The position numbers and the translations under genes were made by a program. Positions 1 through 11,763 of a DNA stretch of 64,000 nucleotides are shown here, piece after piece (position 1 is the stretch's first letter; each line of letters starts with the position of its first letter). This DNA comes from Halomonas sp. 1513 (GTDB lineage: Bacteria; Pseudomonadota; Gammaproteobacteria; Pseudomonadales; Halomonadaceae), in NCBI GenBank assembly GCA_001971685.1, contig CP019326.1, forward strand, positions 3,782,001 to 3,846,000, written 5' to 3'. The notes beneath the pieces were generated by a model. That model was not told the origin of the DNA. It saw nothing but the letters and a program-made list of their open reading frames with translations, and searched no databases.

Positions 1-661
<661 letters not shown>

Positions 662-843
662 CAATCAATGCGGTTCTTGCTCACCCAGCATCCGAAGACA
701 CCAGGCAAAAGCGAACCAATCTTGGCTCAAGGTTCAAACGTTTACTCAATTCCGATCCGAAGATCGGTGACGAGTCGCTTGCCTTGATGATGTGGTGACT
801 GATCACCTCGTCATCGACAAGCGCCCACATGAATTACCTGATC

Positions 844-857
844 GATTGTTAAAGAGC
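844..857 (-). promoter_or_regulatory. rRNA leader boxA antitermination site
   Basis: On the minus strand this reads GCTCTTTAACAATC, a close match to the boxA element that recruits NusB/NusE (S10) for rRNA antitermination. It lies between the promoters and the mature 16S 5' end (661), about 180 nt upstream of it, which is the expected arrangement. Confidence 0.85.
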
Positions 858-912
858 GTCTCGCTGTTGCCGTGGCTCGTGAAGAGCCGCCAGCGCCCGG
901 CGAGGAAGGCGT

Positions 913-940
913 ATTCTACTGAAACGGTGCGGCTTGTCAA
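913..940 (-). promoter_or_regulatory. rRNA operon promoter, proximal (P2-like)
   Basis: On the minus strand there is a consensus -35 TTGACA (935-940), a 16-nt spacer and a -10 TAGAAT (913-918). It sits ~55 nt upstream of boxA. GC-rich sequence follows the -10, as is usual for stringently controlled rRNA promoters. Confidence 0.85.
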
Positions 941-1026
941 GCCTCGGCGGTGGCGATCAGTGCGACCACATCGCAGCGAACTCCGCCTGCCCGAGCGTCT
1001 TGCGACGCGCCGTTCGAGTGGGGCGC

Positions 1027-1054
1027 ATTCTACCGTTTCCGGCGGGCCTGTCAA
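1027..1054 (-). promoter_or_regulatory. rRNA operon promoter, distal (P1-like)
   Basis: On the minus strand there is -35 TTGACA (1049-1054), a 16-nt spacer and -10 TAGAAT (1027-1032), the same hexamers and spacing as the promoter 114 bp downstream. An A-rich tract on the minus strand just upstream of the -35 (complement of about 1056-1070) could act as an UP element. Confidence 0.85.
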
Positions 1055-1204
1055 TCGCTTTTCTTCTCAGCCCGACAAGAAAAACCCAACAAAACCAACT
1101 GCTTGCCCCTCTCTTTACCGCTACCAACGTATGCCCGTCGGCAGCAGCGGATGCGTACTTTACGGATTTAGCGTGAGGCCCGCAAGCCCTTTTTGGCAGA
1201 AAAC

Positions 1205-1242
1205 TTATCCACACCCCGCAAGCCGCGAGCGCCTGTGGATAG
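1205..1242. promoter_or_regulatory. Inverted pair of DnaA boxes upstream of the rRNA promoters
   Basis: TTATCCACA, the perfect DnaA-box consensus, is at 1205-1213 on the plus strand. A one-mismatch box (CTATCCACA on the minus strand) is at 1234-1242, 20 bp away in the opposite orientation. They lie between the distal rRNA promoter and the 3' end of pssA. The rest of 1055-1285 shows no gene or other recognisable element. Whether DnaA binds here is unknown. Confidence 0.5.
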
Positions 1243-1285
1243 CTGCCCGCGAACAGCGGCCCGCCAGGCGGGCCATGCAGACGAC

Positions 1286-1308
1286 AACGCCCGCACGGGG
1301 CGGGCGTT
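1286..1308 (-). terminator. Hairpin downstream of pssA, probable terminator
   Basis: A 9-bp perfect stem (AACGCCCGC / GCGGGCGTT) with a 5-nt loop starts 17 nt past the pssA stop. The trailing sequence on the minus strand (GTCGTCTGC) is only weakly U-rich, so termination efficiency is uncertain. Confidence 0.55.
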
Positions 1309-1325
1309 TGAGCGAGATGAAAAGC

Positions 1326-2174
1326 TCAGGCGTCGGGGGCGTGCTTCATCTTGCGCATCACCGCCAGCGCTGGCCCCGAGACCACATAGGCACCGAACAG
1401 CAGCAGCAACATCACCGAGGGCTGCACTGAAATCATCACGAAGCCAAGCACGATGGCCAGCAGCACCACGAAGGGGACCGGCTTCTTGAAGTCGATGTCC
1501 TTGAAGCTGTGGTAGCGAATATTGCTGACCATCAGCACCCCGGCGGCCGCCACCACCAGCAGCATCAGCAGCTTGAAGCCTACCGCATCGGCATCGAAGC
1601 TGTGGAAGGTCCATACGCTGGCAGCCACGAAGGCTGCCGCCGAGGGGCTCGGCAAACCGATGAACCACTTCTTGTCGGTACTGCCGATCTGCACGTTGAA
1701 GCGTGCCAGGCGCAGGGCGGCGCAGGCCACGTAGAGAAATGCCACGACCCAGCCGGTCTTGCCGATATCCTGCAAGATCCAGGTGAAGGCGACCAGCGCC
1801 GGCGCCACGCCGAACGAGACCATGTCGGAGAGGCTGTCGTACTCGGCACCGAAGGCGCTCTGGGTATTGGTCATGCGCGCTACCCGGCCGTCGAGACCGT
1901 CGAGCACCATGGCGATGAAGATCGCCACCGCTGCAGCGGTAAAATCGCCGTTGATGCCGGCGATCACGGCAAAGAAGCCCGAAAACAGTGCCGAGGTGGT
2001 AAACAGGTTGGGCAGCAGATAGATACCCCGTCGCCGTACCTTCTTGCCATCCTCTACCGCCTCCTCGATGACTTCGGTCTCGCGCACGAAGGCCGAAGCG
2101 ATGTCTTCGTCGGCGCGCGACGGAGGCACCTGCTCGGCGCGATCCTGCTCTGGCGTGTTCGGCTCTTGGCTCAT
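1326..2174 (-). CDS. pssA: CDP-diacylglycerol--serine O-phosphatidyltransferase
   Basis: Integral membrane enzyme that makes phosphatidylserine from CDP-diacylglycerol and serine, the precursor of phosphatidylethanolamine. The 282-residue product carries the CDP-alcohol phosphotransferase signature D-G-x2-A-R-x8-G-x3-D-x3-D at residues 95-117. Several hydrophobic segments follow a polar, acidic N-terminal tail of about 48 residues. The start at 2174 is chosen because GGAAAGAGA sits just upstream; an in-frame ATG at 2195 lacks this. It belongs to the membrane-type (Bacillus-like) PssA family rather than the phospholipase-D-like E. coli enzyme. It stands between ilvC and the rRNA operon, and in Pseudomonas pssA also neighbours ilvC and ilvIH. 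Confidence 0.93.
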   Translation of the reverse strand: MSQEPNTPEQDRAEQVPPSRADEDIASAFVRETEVIEEAVEDGKKVRRRGIYLLPNLFTTSALFSGFFAVIAGINGDFTAAAVAIFIAMVLDGLDGRVARMTNTQSAFGAEYDSLSDMVSFGVAPALVAFTWILQDIGKTGWVVAFLYVACAALRLARFNVQIGSTDKKWFIGLPSPSAAAFVAASVWTFHSFDADAVGFKLLMLLVVAAAGVLMVSNIRYHSFKDIDFKKPVPFVVLLAIVLGFVMISVQPSVMLLLLFGAYVVSGPALAVMRKMKHAPDA

Positions 2175-2280
2175 GATTCTCTTTCCGTTGCCCAAAAAAA
2201 GCGCCGCGGCGCCCTTTCCATTCTACACCCTGCCTCGCATTACGATAGCGGCAGGCTCCTGAGGGCAAGTGCCAACAACG

Positions 2281-2308
2281 CCAAGGGCGCGGAGTTCCGC
2301 GCCCTTGG
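2281..2308 (-). terminator. Terminator downstream of ilvC
   Basis: A perfect 13-bp stem (CCAAGGGCGCGGA and its complement) with a 2-nt apical gap lies 23 nt past the ilvC stop. On the minus strand CGTTGTTGG follows, a modest U tract. Confidence 0.75.
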
Positions 2309-2331
2309 CTTGACTAACCCAGCAGGTGCGA

Positions 2332-3381
<1,050 letters not shown>

Positions 3382-3460
3382 TCAGCGTTGATGGCCACCC
3401 GCGCCGTCTGTCGCGGCGCTGGGAGTCGTCGAAACGATGACGACACCTTAAGGCAGGCGC

Positions 3461-3500
3461 AGCGTTGCGTAAAACGCTATATTTGCAATATCACATTGCA
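3461..3500. promoter_or_regulatory. Probable IlvY operators between ilvC and ilvY
   Basis: Two inverted repeats lie in the divergent intergenic region: AGCGTT-N6-AACGCT at 3461-3478, and TGCAAT-N5-ATTGCA at 3484-3500, 18 bp before the ilvY start. The spacing fits a pair of LysR-family half-sites. Assignment to IlvY rests on position and on the known tandem-operator arrangement of ilvYC. Confidence 0.65.
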
Positions 3501-3518
3501 TGTATTGAAATACGCTAC

Positions 3519-4397
3519 ATGGACATGCGCCCCCTCAAGCACTTCCTGGCCCTGGCCGACATGCTGCACTTCGGCCGCGCCAGCGATGCCTGCCATATCA
3601 GCCCCTCGACGCTGTCGCGTTCGATCCGCCAGCTCGAAGAAAACCTCGGCGCACCGCTGTTCGAGCGCGACAACCGCCACGTCGCGCTGACCCGCCAGGG
3701 GCAGATGTTCCAGCACTATGCCCGCGATGCGCTGGAGCAGTGGGAGGCGATACGCCACTCGCTGATGAGCGAGGCCCGTGAGCTGGCCGGCGAGATCAGC
3801 ATCTACTGCTCGGTGACCGCCAGCTACAGCTTCCTCTACGCGCTGCTCAGCGAATTTCGCCTGCGTCACCCGCGCATCGAGCTCAAGCTGCACACCGGCG
3901 ACCCCGCCGAGTCGGTGGGGCGGGTACTGGCCGGCGAGGAGGACATGGCGATCACGCCCCGGCCGCGCACCCTGCCCGAAGGCCTGGCCTTCAAGCCGAT
4001 GACCACCTCGCCGCTGGTGTTCATCGCCCCCTGCGAAGAGACCAGCTGGATGCCCAGCACGCCGCAGACCCCCAGCGCCGCCCAGTGGGCCGGCGTGCCG
4101 ATGATTCTCTCCGAGTCGGGCCTGGCCCGGGAGCACTGCGACACCTGGTTCAAGGCGCTGGGCATCACGCCGCAGATCTATGCTCAGGTCGCCGGCAACG
4201 AGGCCATCGTCAGCATGGTCGGCCTGGGCTTCGGCGTCGGTGTGGTGCCCAAGATCGTGCTCGATAACAGCCCGCTGCGCGACCGGGTCACGATCCTGCC
4301 GGTCAAGCCCGAACTGCCCCACTACGACGTCGGCCTGTGCGTCGCCAAGCGCCGCCTCAAGAGCCCACTCATCCGTGCGCTTTGGGCGGAAGTGTAG
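3519..4397 (+). CDS. ilvY: LysR-family regulator IlvY
   Basis: LysR-type activator of ilvC. The 292-residue product has an N-terminal winged helix-turn-helix (about residues 1-60, with HFGRASDACHISPSTLSRSI) that closely matches E. coli IlvY, followed by a periplasmic-binding-like effector domain. The start at 3519 (MDMRPLKHF) matches the family N-terminus (MDLRDLK in E. coli). The frame stays open upstream to 3465, but that part crosses the operators. It is divergent from ilvC. It faces ilvH tail to tail, with a shared hairpin at 4409-4433. Confidence 0.94.
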   Translation: MDMRPLKHFLALADMLHFGRASDACHISPSTLSRSIRQLEENLGAPLFERDNRHVALTRQGQMFQHYARDALEQWEAIRHSLMSEARELAGEISIYCSVTASYSFLYALLSEFRLRHPRIELKLHTGDPAESVGRVLAGEEDMAITPRPRTLPEGLAFKPMTTSPLVFIAPCEETSWMPSTPQTPSAAQWAGVPMILSESGLAREHCDTWFKALGITPQIYAQVAGNEAIVSMVGLGFGVGVVPKIVLDNSPLRDRVTILPVKPELPHYDVGLCVAKRRLKSPLIRALWAEV

Positions 4398-4408
4398 AGA
4401 GCGCTACG

Positions 4409-4433
4409 AAAAAAGCCGCCCCGGAGGGCGGCT
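4409..4433 (-). terminator. Terminator of the ilvIH operon, between ilvY and ilvH
   Basis: An 8-bp GC stem (AGCCGCCC / GGGCGGCT) with a 4-nt loop is followed on the minus strand by TTTTTT. It ends ilvI-ilvH. The hairpin may also slow readthrough from ilvY, though there is no U tract in that direction. Confidence 0.88.
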
Positions 4434-4455
4434 CGATAGGCTGGTTGAGGCTTGG

Positions 4456-4947
4456 CTAAAGGCTGAGCACCTTATCGCCACGGGCAATACCCGACACCCC
4501 GGTGCGGGCCACCTCGAGAATGCCCACCGGTGCCATGGCCTGCAGGAAGGCATCCAGCTTGCCGGCATCGCCAGTGATCTGCACCGTGTAGAGGCTCGGC
4601 GTGACGTCGACGATCTGCGCGCGGAAGATATCGGCGGTGCGCTTGACCTCGTCACGCGCGGCACCGAGCGCCTTGACCTTAACCATCATCAGCTCGCGTT
4701 CGATGTGGTTGCCCTCGGTCAGGTCGACCAGCTTGACCACGTCGATCAGCTTGTTGAGATGCTTGGTGATCTGCTCGATCACTCGGTCATCGCCGATCGT
4801 GGTCACCGTCAGCCGCGACAGGGTCGGGTCTTCGGTGGGCGCCACGTTGAGCGTCTCGATGTTGTAGTTGCGTTGGGCGAACAGCCCCACCACGCGGGAC
4901 AGCGCGCCGGGCTCGTTTTCCATCAGGATCGAAATGATATGGCGCAT
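4456..4947 (-). CDS. ilvH: Acetolactate synthase small (regulatory) subunit
   Basis: Regulatory subunit of acetohydroxyacid synthase. It raises activity of the large subunit and usually confers valine feedback inhibition. The 163-residue length and N-terminus (MRHIISILMENEPGALSRV) fit the IlvH/IlvN ACT-domain family, with an ACT domain at about residues 4-75 and a C-terminal ACT-like domain. The start overlaps the ilvI stop by one base (TGATG), so the two are probably translationally coupled. Family members with the NEPGALSRV loop bind valine there; feedback sensitivity here is inferred. Confidence 0.95.
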   Translation of the reverse strand: MRHIISILMENEPGALSRVVGLFAQRNYNIETLNVAPTEDPTLSRLTVTTIGDDRVIEQITKHLNKLIDVVKLVDLTEGNHIERELMMVKVKALGAARDEVKRTADIFRAQIVDVTPSLYTVQITGDAGKLDAFLQAMAPVGILEVARTGVSGIARGDKVLSL

Positions 4948-6671
4948 CAGGTCCGCTCCGTCTTCGAAAGCAGCATGTCACGCATGGCACCCAGCGGCAC
5001 CTGCATCGGATAAACGTGCTCGCGCGGGTCGACATAGATGTCGAGGAACACCAGCTCGTTGTTGTCGGCGAAGGCCCGCTCGAGGGCGGGTTCGAGATCC
5101 TCGTGACGCTCTACCTTGATGGCGGTAAACCCGTAGGCTTCGATCAGCTTCTGGAAGTCGGGCAGCGACTCCATGTACGAGTGCGCATGGCGCGACTTGT
5201 AGTTGAGGTCCTGCCACTGGCGCACCATGCCCAGCGACCCGTTGTTGAGATTGACGATCTTGACGCCCACCCCGTACTGCTTACAGGTCGACAGCTCCTG
5301 CATCATCATCTGGAAGCTGCCCTCGCCGGTGATGCACACCACATCGTCCTGGGGGTAGCTCTTCTTGATGCCCATGGCCGCCGGGAAGCCGAAGCCCATG
5401 GTGCCCAGCCCCCCCGAGGTGATGAAACGGTTGGGCTTGTCGAACTTGTAGTACTGCGCGGCAAACATCTGGTGCTGGCCGACGTCGGTGGTCACGAAGG
5501 CCTCGCCGCGGGTAATCCTGCACACCGCCTCGATGACCTCCTGCGGCTTGAGCGCCTCGCCGGGCTCGGAGGGCTCGTAGAGCTTGCCGCGGCGCTCCTC
5601 GCGCCAGCCGTCGATCTTCTGCCACCACTCGCCGAGGGCGTCGGGATGGGCGATCTCCTTGCCCTGCACCAGGCTGATCATCTCGTTGATCACGCTGGCC
5701 GCCGGCCCGACGATGGGCACATCGGCACGCACCGTCTTGGACACCGAACTGGGGTCGATGTCGACGTGCACGATCTTGGCAGTGGGGCAGAACTTGGAGG
5801 TGTTGTTGGTGACCCGGTCGTCGAAGCGCGCGCCGATGGCGATCACCAGGTCGGCATGGTGCATGGCCATGTTCGACTCGTAGGAGCCGTGCATGCCCAG
5901 CCAGCCGAGGCACTGGTCGTCGCTCTGCGGGAAGGCGCCGATGCCCATCAGGGTGGTAGTGATCGGGAAGCCGAGTTGCTTGACCAGGTCGGTGAGCCCC
6001 TCGCAGGCGCGACCGGTGATCACCCCGCCGCCGGTATAGAACACCGGCCGCTTGGCCTTGAGCATCAGCTCCACGGCCTTCTTGATCTGGCCGGTATGGC
6101 CGCGGGTCACCGGGTTGTAGGAGCGCATCTTGACCTTCTTCGGGTAGACGTACTCGTAGCGCTCGGTGGGCGCGGTCATGTCCTTGGGAATATCCACCAC
6201 CACCGGACCGGGACGGCCGGTAGAGGCCAGATAGTAGGCCTTCTTGAGGACTTCCGGAATCTCGGACGGATGCCGGATCGAGAAGCTGTGCTTCACGATC
6301 GGCCGGGTCACGCCGATGATGTCGGTTTCCTGGAAGGCGTCATCGCCGATCAGGTGACTCATCACCTGGCCGCACAGCACCACCATCGGAATCGAGTCCA
6401 TGTAGGCGGTGGCGATACCGGTCACGGCGTTGGTCGCGCCGGGCCCGGAGGTCACCAGCACGGTGCCGGGCTTGCCGGACGCACGGGCATAGCCGTCGGC
6501 GGCGTGGGTCGCCGCCTGCTCGTGGCGTACCAGGATGTGCTTGACCTTGTCCTGACGGAACAGCGCGTCGTAGATATGCAGCGCTGCGCCGCCCGGGTAA
6601 CCATAGATATATTCGACGCCCTCATCCTGCAGGAAGCGGGCGATCATGTCGGCGCCGGAAAGCAGTTCCAC
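4947..6671 (-). CDS. ilvI: Acetolactate synthase large (catalytic) subunit
   Basis: ThDP-, Mg- and FAD-dependent enzyme that condenses pyruvate with pyruvate or 2-oxobutyrate, the first common step of branched-chain amino acid synthesis. The product is 574 residues. The N-terminal ThDP-activating Glu lies in EGVEYIYGYPGGA, and the C-terminal ThDP/Mg loop begins GEGSFQ. The start is the GTG at 6671 (VELLSGADM, matching the usual MELLSGA), with GGGGAGA 7 nt upstream; the frame is open to an ATG at 6725 that lacks homology. A structured leader of about 330 nt precedes it. Confidence 0.95.
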   Translation of the reverse strand: MELLSGADMIARFLQDEGVEYIYGYPGGAALHIYDALFRQDKVKHILVRHEQAATHAADGYARASGKPGTVLVTSGPGATNAVTGIATAYMDSIPMVVLCGQVMSHLIGDDAFQETDIIGVTRPIVKHSFSIRHPSEIPEVLKKAYYLASTGRPGPVVVDIPKDMTAPTERYEYVYPKKVKMRSYNPVTRGHTGQIKKAVELMLKAKRPVFYTGGGVITGRACEGLTDLVKQLGFPITTTLMGIGAFPQSDDQCLGWLGMHGSYESNMAMHHADLVIAIGARFDDRVTNNTSKFCPTAKIVHVDIDPSSVSKTVRADVPIVGPAASVINEMISLVQGKEIAHPDALGEWWQKIDGWREERRGKLYEPSEPGEALKPQEVIEAVCRITRGEAFVTTDVGQHQMFAAQYYKFDKPNRFITSGGLGTMGFGFPAAMGIKKSYPQDDVVCITGEGSFQMMMQELSTCKQYGVGVKIVNLNNGSLGMVRQWQDLNYKSRHAHSYMESLPDFQKLIEAYGFTAIKVERHEDLEPALERAFADNNELVFLDIYVDPREHVYPMQVPLGAMRDMLLSKTERT

Positions 6672-7003
6672 GTGTGTTTCTCCCCTGGAGGTCTCGAGTG
6701 CGATCCATGTCCCAGTGCGGGTCATGGGGTCGAGTGCGACGGTACGTCGCTGCCGGCAGTGCCGGCACCTGATGCCAAACCCTGGCTAATGAGCCCTGTT
6801 GGGGCCTGCACTCTCATTCGGCAGCATCGATCCATGCAGCATGAATCGGCGCTACCTTTCACGGCGGTTCGCCGTGTCGGGGGCGTTGGCCAGACCGAGC
6901 GGTTAGCTCGGGCCGGAAGTCCTTCGGCGGGTAGAGGCCATTCGGCCTACCCTTCGCGCGGTGAGTGGGGATTGCCCGTATGGACCGCGCCCGCAATCAG
7001 GAA
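6672..7003 (-). promoter_or_regulatory. Long structured 5' leader of ilvIH
   Basis: This gene-free stretch separates the putative ilvI promoter from its start. On the minus strand it can fold into successive hairpins at 6929-6952 (GGGTAG arms closing a GCC/GGC helix), 6897-6909 (GAGC/GCTC), 6861-6875 (ACGGCG/CGCCGT) and further GC-rich palindromes around 6750-6765. Two short frames exist: a 12-codon ORF starting near 6945, and a 37-codon ORF starting near 6833 that ends near 6723. Neither is rich in Ile, Leu or Val codons, so classical attenuation is not evident. It could be a structured regulatory RNA. No known motif was identified with confidence. Confidence 0.4.
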
Positions 7004-7009
7004 CCGACA

Positions 7010-7038
7010 AGATTCCAATAGCGCGGCTGGGCTGTCAA
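7010..7038 (-). promoter_or_regulatory. Possible ilvIH promoter
   Basis: On the minus strand there is a perfect -35 TTGACA (7033-7038), a 17-nt spacer and a weak -10 GAATCT (7010-7015). It is the best sigma-70-like pair between the clpB terminator and ilvI. The poor -10 leaves room for an activator such as Lrp. Confidence 0.4.
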
Positions 7039-7093
7039 CCGCCAAACCGCCTTGGGTAGCCCAAGGTCGACAATTGAGCAAGGCGCAGCCATT

Positions 7094-7123
7094 AAAAAGC
7101 CCGTCTCGACCAGCGAGACGGGC
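7094..7123 (-). terminator. clpB terminator
   Basis: A perfect 10-bp stem (GCCCGTCTCG / CGAGACGGGC) with a 5-nt loop is followed on the minus strand by TTTTT, 46 nt past the clpB stop. It is a strong intrinsic terminator. Confidence 0.93.
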
Positions 7124-7168
7124 AAACGAGGTCGGACGCGACCGTTTAAACCATTATTGGCAGTTGCC

Positions 7169-9763
<2,595 letters not shown>

Positions 9764-9785
9764 TTACTCTTCCTCCATCGGGGTG

Positions 9786-9807
9786 GCGGCGCGTTCGGAC
9801 GCGCCGC
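9786..9807 (-). other. Stable hairpin in the clpB 5' untranslated region
   Basis: A perfect 9-bp GC stem (GCGGCGCGT / ACGCGCCGC) with a 4-nt loop lies 22 nt upstream of the clpB start. No U tract follows, so it is unlikely to be a terminator for pgeF. It may stabilise the mRNA or shield its 5' end. Confidence 0.5.
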
Positions 9808-9836
9808 TTGGCCCTGTCAATAACGTCTTGACATCA

Positions 9837-9866
9837 TCAATGGAGTCGGCGGGGGCCGCTTTCAAG
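9837..9866 (-). promoter_or_regulatory. clpB: Sigma-32 (heat-shock) promoter of clpB
   Basis: On the minus strand CTTGAAA (9860-9866), a 14-nt spacer and CTCCATTGA (9837-9845) match the RpoH consensus CTTGAAA-N11-16-CCCCATnT with few differences. It lies about 75 nt upstream of the clpB start, as expected for a heat-shock chaperone gene. Confidence 0.8.
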
Positions 9867-9913
9867 TCGGCCGACGGGGAAAGCTCGCCTAGCGTTGATC
9901 TGGATCAAGCGCC

Positions 9914-10678
9914 TCAGCGCAGCCAGATCACGCTGGCCATGCGGCCGGTCTGGCCATCGTCGCGGCGGTGGGAGTAGAAGCGCGGCTCGCAGGCGGTGCA
10001 GAAGTGCCCGCCGCTGACCTGATGGACCCCGAGGCGCTCGAGGCGCAGCCGCGCCAGCTTGTAGATATCGGTCATGAAGTGGCCGAGCCGATAGGGGCTG
10101 GGCTCGAAGGCCGAGGCCGCCTCCGGCTGTACCGCGACAAACGCCTCGAACACTTCGGGGCCGACCTCGAACTGGGCGTTGGAGATCGCCGGCCCGAGCC
10201 ACACCAGTAGCTCATCGGGGTCGATATCCAGCGCGGCCATGGTGGCCTCGAGCACCCCCCCGGCGAGACTGCGCCAGCCGGCGTGGGCCAGCCCCACCTT
10301 GGTGCCCAGGCGGTCGCAGAAGAACACCGGCAGGCAGTCGGCGGTCTGGATCACGCAGGCGTAGCGCTTGTCGTCGGCCACCGCCGCGTCGGCCTGGGGC
10401 ACCTCGGGATCATAGGCCTGCTGCACCGCCGCGCCGTGCACCTGGTCGAGCCACAGCAGCGGGCGGTCGTCGTCGAGCTGTGCGCGCAGCAGCTCGCGGC
10501 AGCGCTCGACCATGGCCGGGTCGTCACCGACGTGCAGCGCGGTATTGAAGGCCGCGAAGGGCCCCTGGCTGGGGCCGGTCTCGCGGGTGGTAACGAAGGC
10601 CCCCACCCGGGTCGGTGCCGGCCAGTCGGGCAGGATCAGCGTCGGGTGCGGGTGCAGGTCGTCGGCGGCGTCGTGCAT
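9914..10678 (-). CDS. pgeF: Peptidoglycan editing factor PgeF (YfiH, multicopper polyphenol oxidase fold)
   Basis: 254-residue YfiH/DUF152 protein. In E. coli it removes misincorporated amino acids from UDP-MurNAc precursors; relatives act on purine nucleosides. The conserved metal-site histidine and cysteine motifs are visible: LHVGDDP, DQVHGAAV, ADCLPVFF and AHAGWRSLAGG. The start at 10678 is preceded by GAGGAG; the open frame begins at 10714, inside rluD, without an SD. It begins 10 nt after the rluD stop, so the two are an operon. Confidence 0.92.
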   Translation of the reverse strand: MHDAADDLHPHPTLILPDWPAPTRVGAFVTTRETGPSQGPFAAFNTALHVGDDPAMVERCRELLRAQLDDDRPLLWLDQVHGAAVQQAYDPEVPQADAAVADDKRYACVIQTADCLPVFFCDRLGTKVGLAHAGWRSLAGGVLEATMAALDIDPDELLVWLGPAISNAQFEVGPEVFEAFVAVQPEAASAFEPSPYRLGHFMTDIYKLARLRLERLGVHQVSGGHFCTACEPRFYSHRRDDGQTGRMASVIWLR

Positions 10679-10688
10679 CGCGGGCTCC

Positions 10689-11648
10689 TCAGCGCATGGT
10701 GGCGTGGTCGTCACGCAGGTAGTCGAGCAGCATCAGCATGTCGTCGGGCAGCTCGGCGCGGTACTCGACCCGCTGGCCGCTGGCCGGATGCAAGAAGGCC
10801 AGCTTGCGGGCGTGCAGCGCCTGGCGCGGGAAGCCGCGCAGCAAGTCCTTGAGCGCATCGTCGGCGCCCGGCGGCAGCTTCAGCCGCCCGCCGTAGAGCG
10901 CATCACCAATCAGCGGAAAGCGCTTGTGGGCCAGGTGCACGCGGATCTGATGGGTGCGCCCGGTCTCGAGCTTGCAGCGTACATGGGTATGGTGACGGAA
11001 GCGCTCGGAGACTCGGTAGTGGGTCACCGCCGGCTTGCCGTTGCCGGTCACCGCCTGGCGCTTGCGATCCTTGGGATGGCGGCCGATGGGCGCATCCACG
11101 GTGCCGCCGGAGGTCATCACCCCGGTGACGATGGCATCGTACTCGCGGGACATGCTGCGCGCCTGCAGCTGCTCGACCAGCGCAGCCTGGGCAGCCAGCG
11201 TCTTGGCCACCACCATCAGCCCGGTGGTGTCCTTGTCGAGGCGGTGGACGATGCCGGCGCGGGGAATGCTCGCCGCCGCAGGGTGATGGTGCAGCACGGC
11301 GTTGAGCAGGGTGCCATCCGGGTTGCCCGCGGCGGGGTGGACCACCAGCCCCGCCGGCTTGTTGATCACCAGCACCTCTGCATCCTCGAAGACGATATCC
11401 AGCGCCATCGCCTGGGGCTCGAAGCGAGTGTCCTCCTCGAGCTCGGCGCGCAGCAGCAGCTGCTCGCCGCCGTGGAGCTTGTCCTTGGGCCGCCGCTGCT
11501 CGCCATCGACGGTCAGCGCCCCCTGCTGGATCCAGCCCTTGAGGCGCTCGCGGGAGAAGTCGTCAAACAGCTCGGCTGCGGCCTGATCGAGGCGCTGGCC
11601 GGCCATGGCGTCGGGGACGCGGGCGTCACGGTGTAGGGTCTCGGACAT
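10689..11648 (-). CDS. rluD: 23S rRNA pseudouridine(1911/1915/1917) synthase
   Basis: Modifies helix 69 of 23S rRNA, which is needed for normal ribosome assembly. The 319-residue product has an N-terminal S4 RNA-binding domain (about residues 14-75) and an RsuA/RluA catalytic domain with the signature HRLDKDTTGLMV, where the Asp is the nucleophile. The start at 11648 (MSETLHRDARV) fits the family; the frame extends upstream to 11786 only through the bamD promoter region. No strong SD is seen. It is divergent from bamD and first in rluD-pgeF. Confidence 0.95.
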   Translation of the reverse strand: MSETLHRDARVPDAMAGQRLDQAAAELFDDFSRERLKGWIQQGALTVDGEQRRPKDKLHGGEQLLLRAELEEDTRFEPQAMALDIVFEDAEVLVINKPAGLVVHPAAGNPDGTLLNAVLHHHPAAASIPRAGIVHRLDKDTTGLMVVAKTLAAQAALVEQLQARSMSREYDAIVTGVMTSGGTVDAPIGRHPKDRKRQAVTGNGKPAVTHYRVSERFRHHTHVRCKLETGRTHQIRVHLAHKRFPLIGDALYGGRLKLPPGADDALKDLLRGFPRQALHARKLAFLHPASGQRVEYRAELPDDMLMLLDYLRDDHATMR

Positions 11649-11763
11649 GATGAAACGGCGGGGCCTGTGTGTTTTGCAAACGGGTGCGTTATAGTGAGCC
11701 GATTGTGGCAGATTGCGAACGATTCTAGCATGGCCACCCGGGTTGTTTGATACGAGGATCAAG

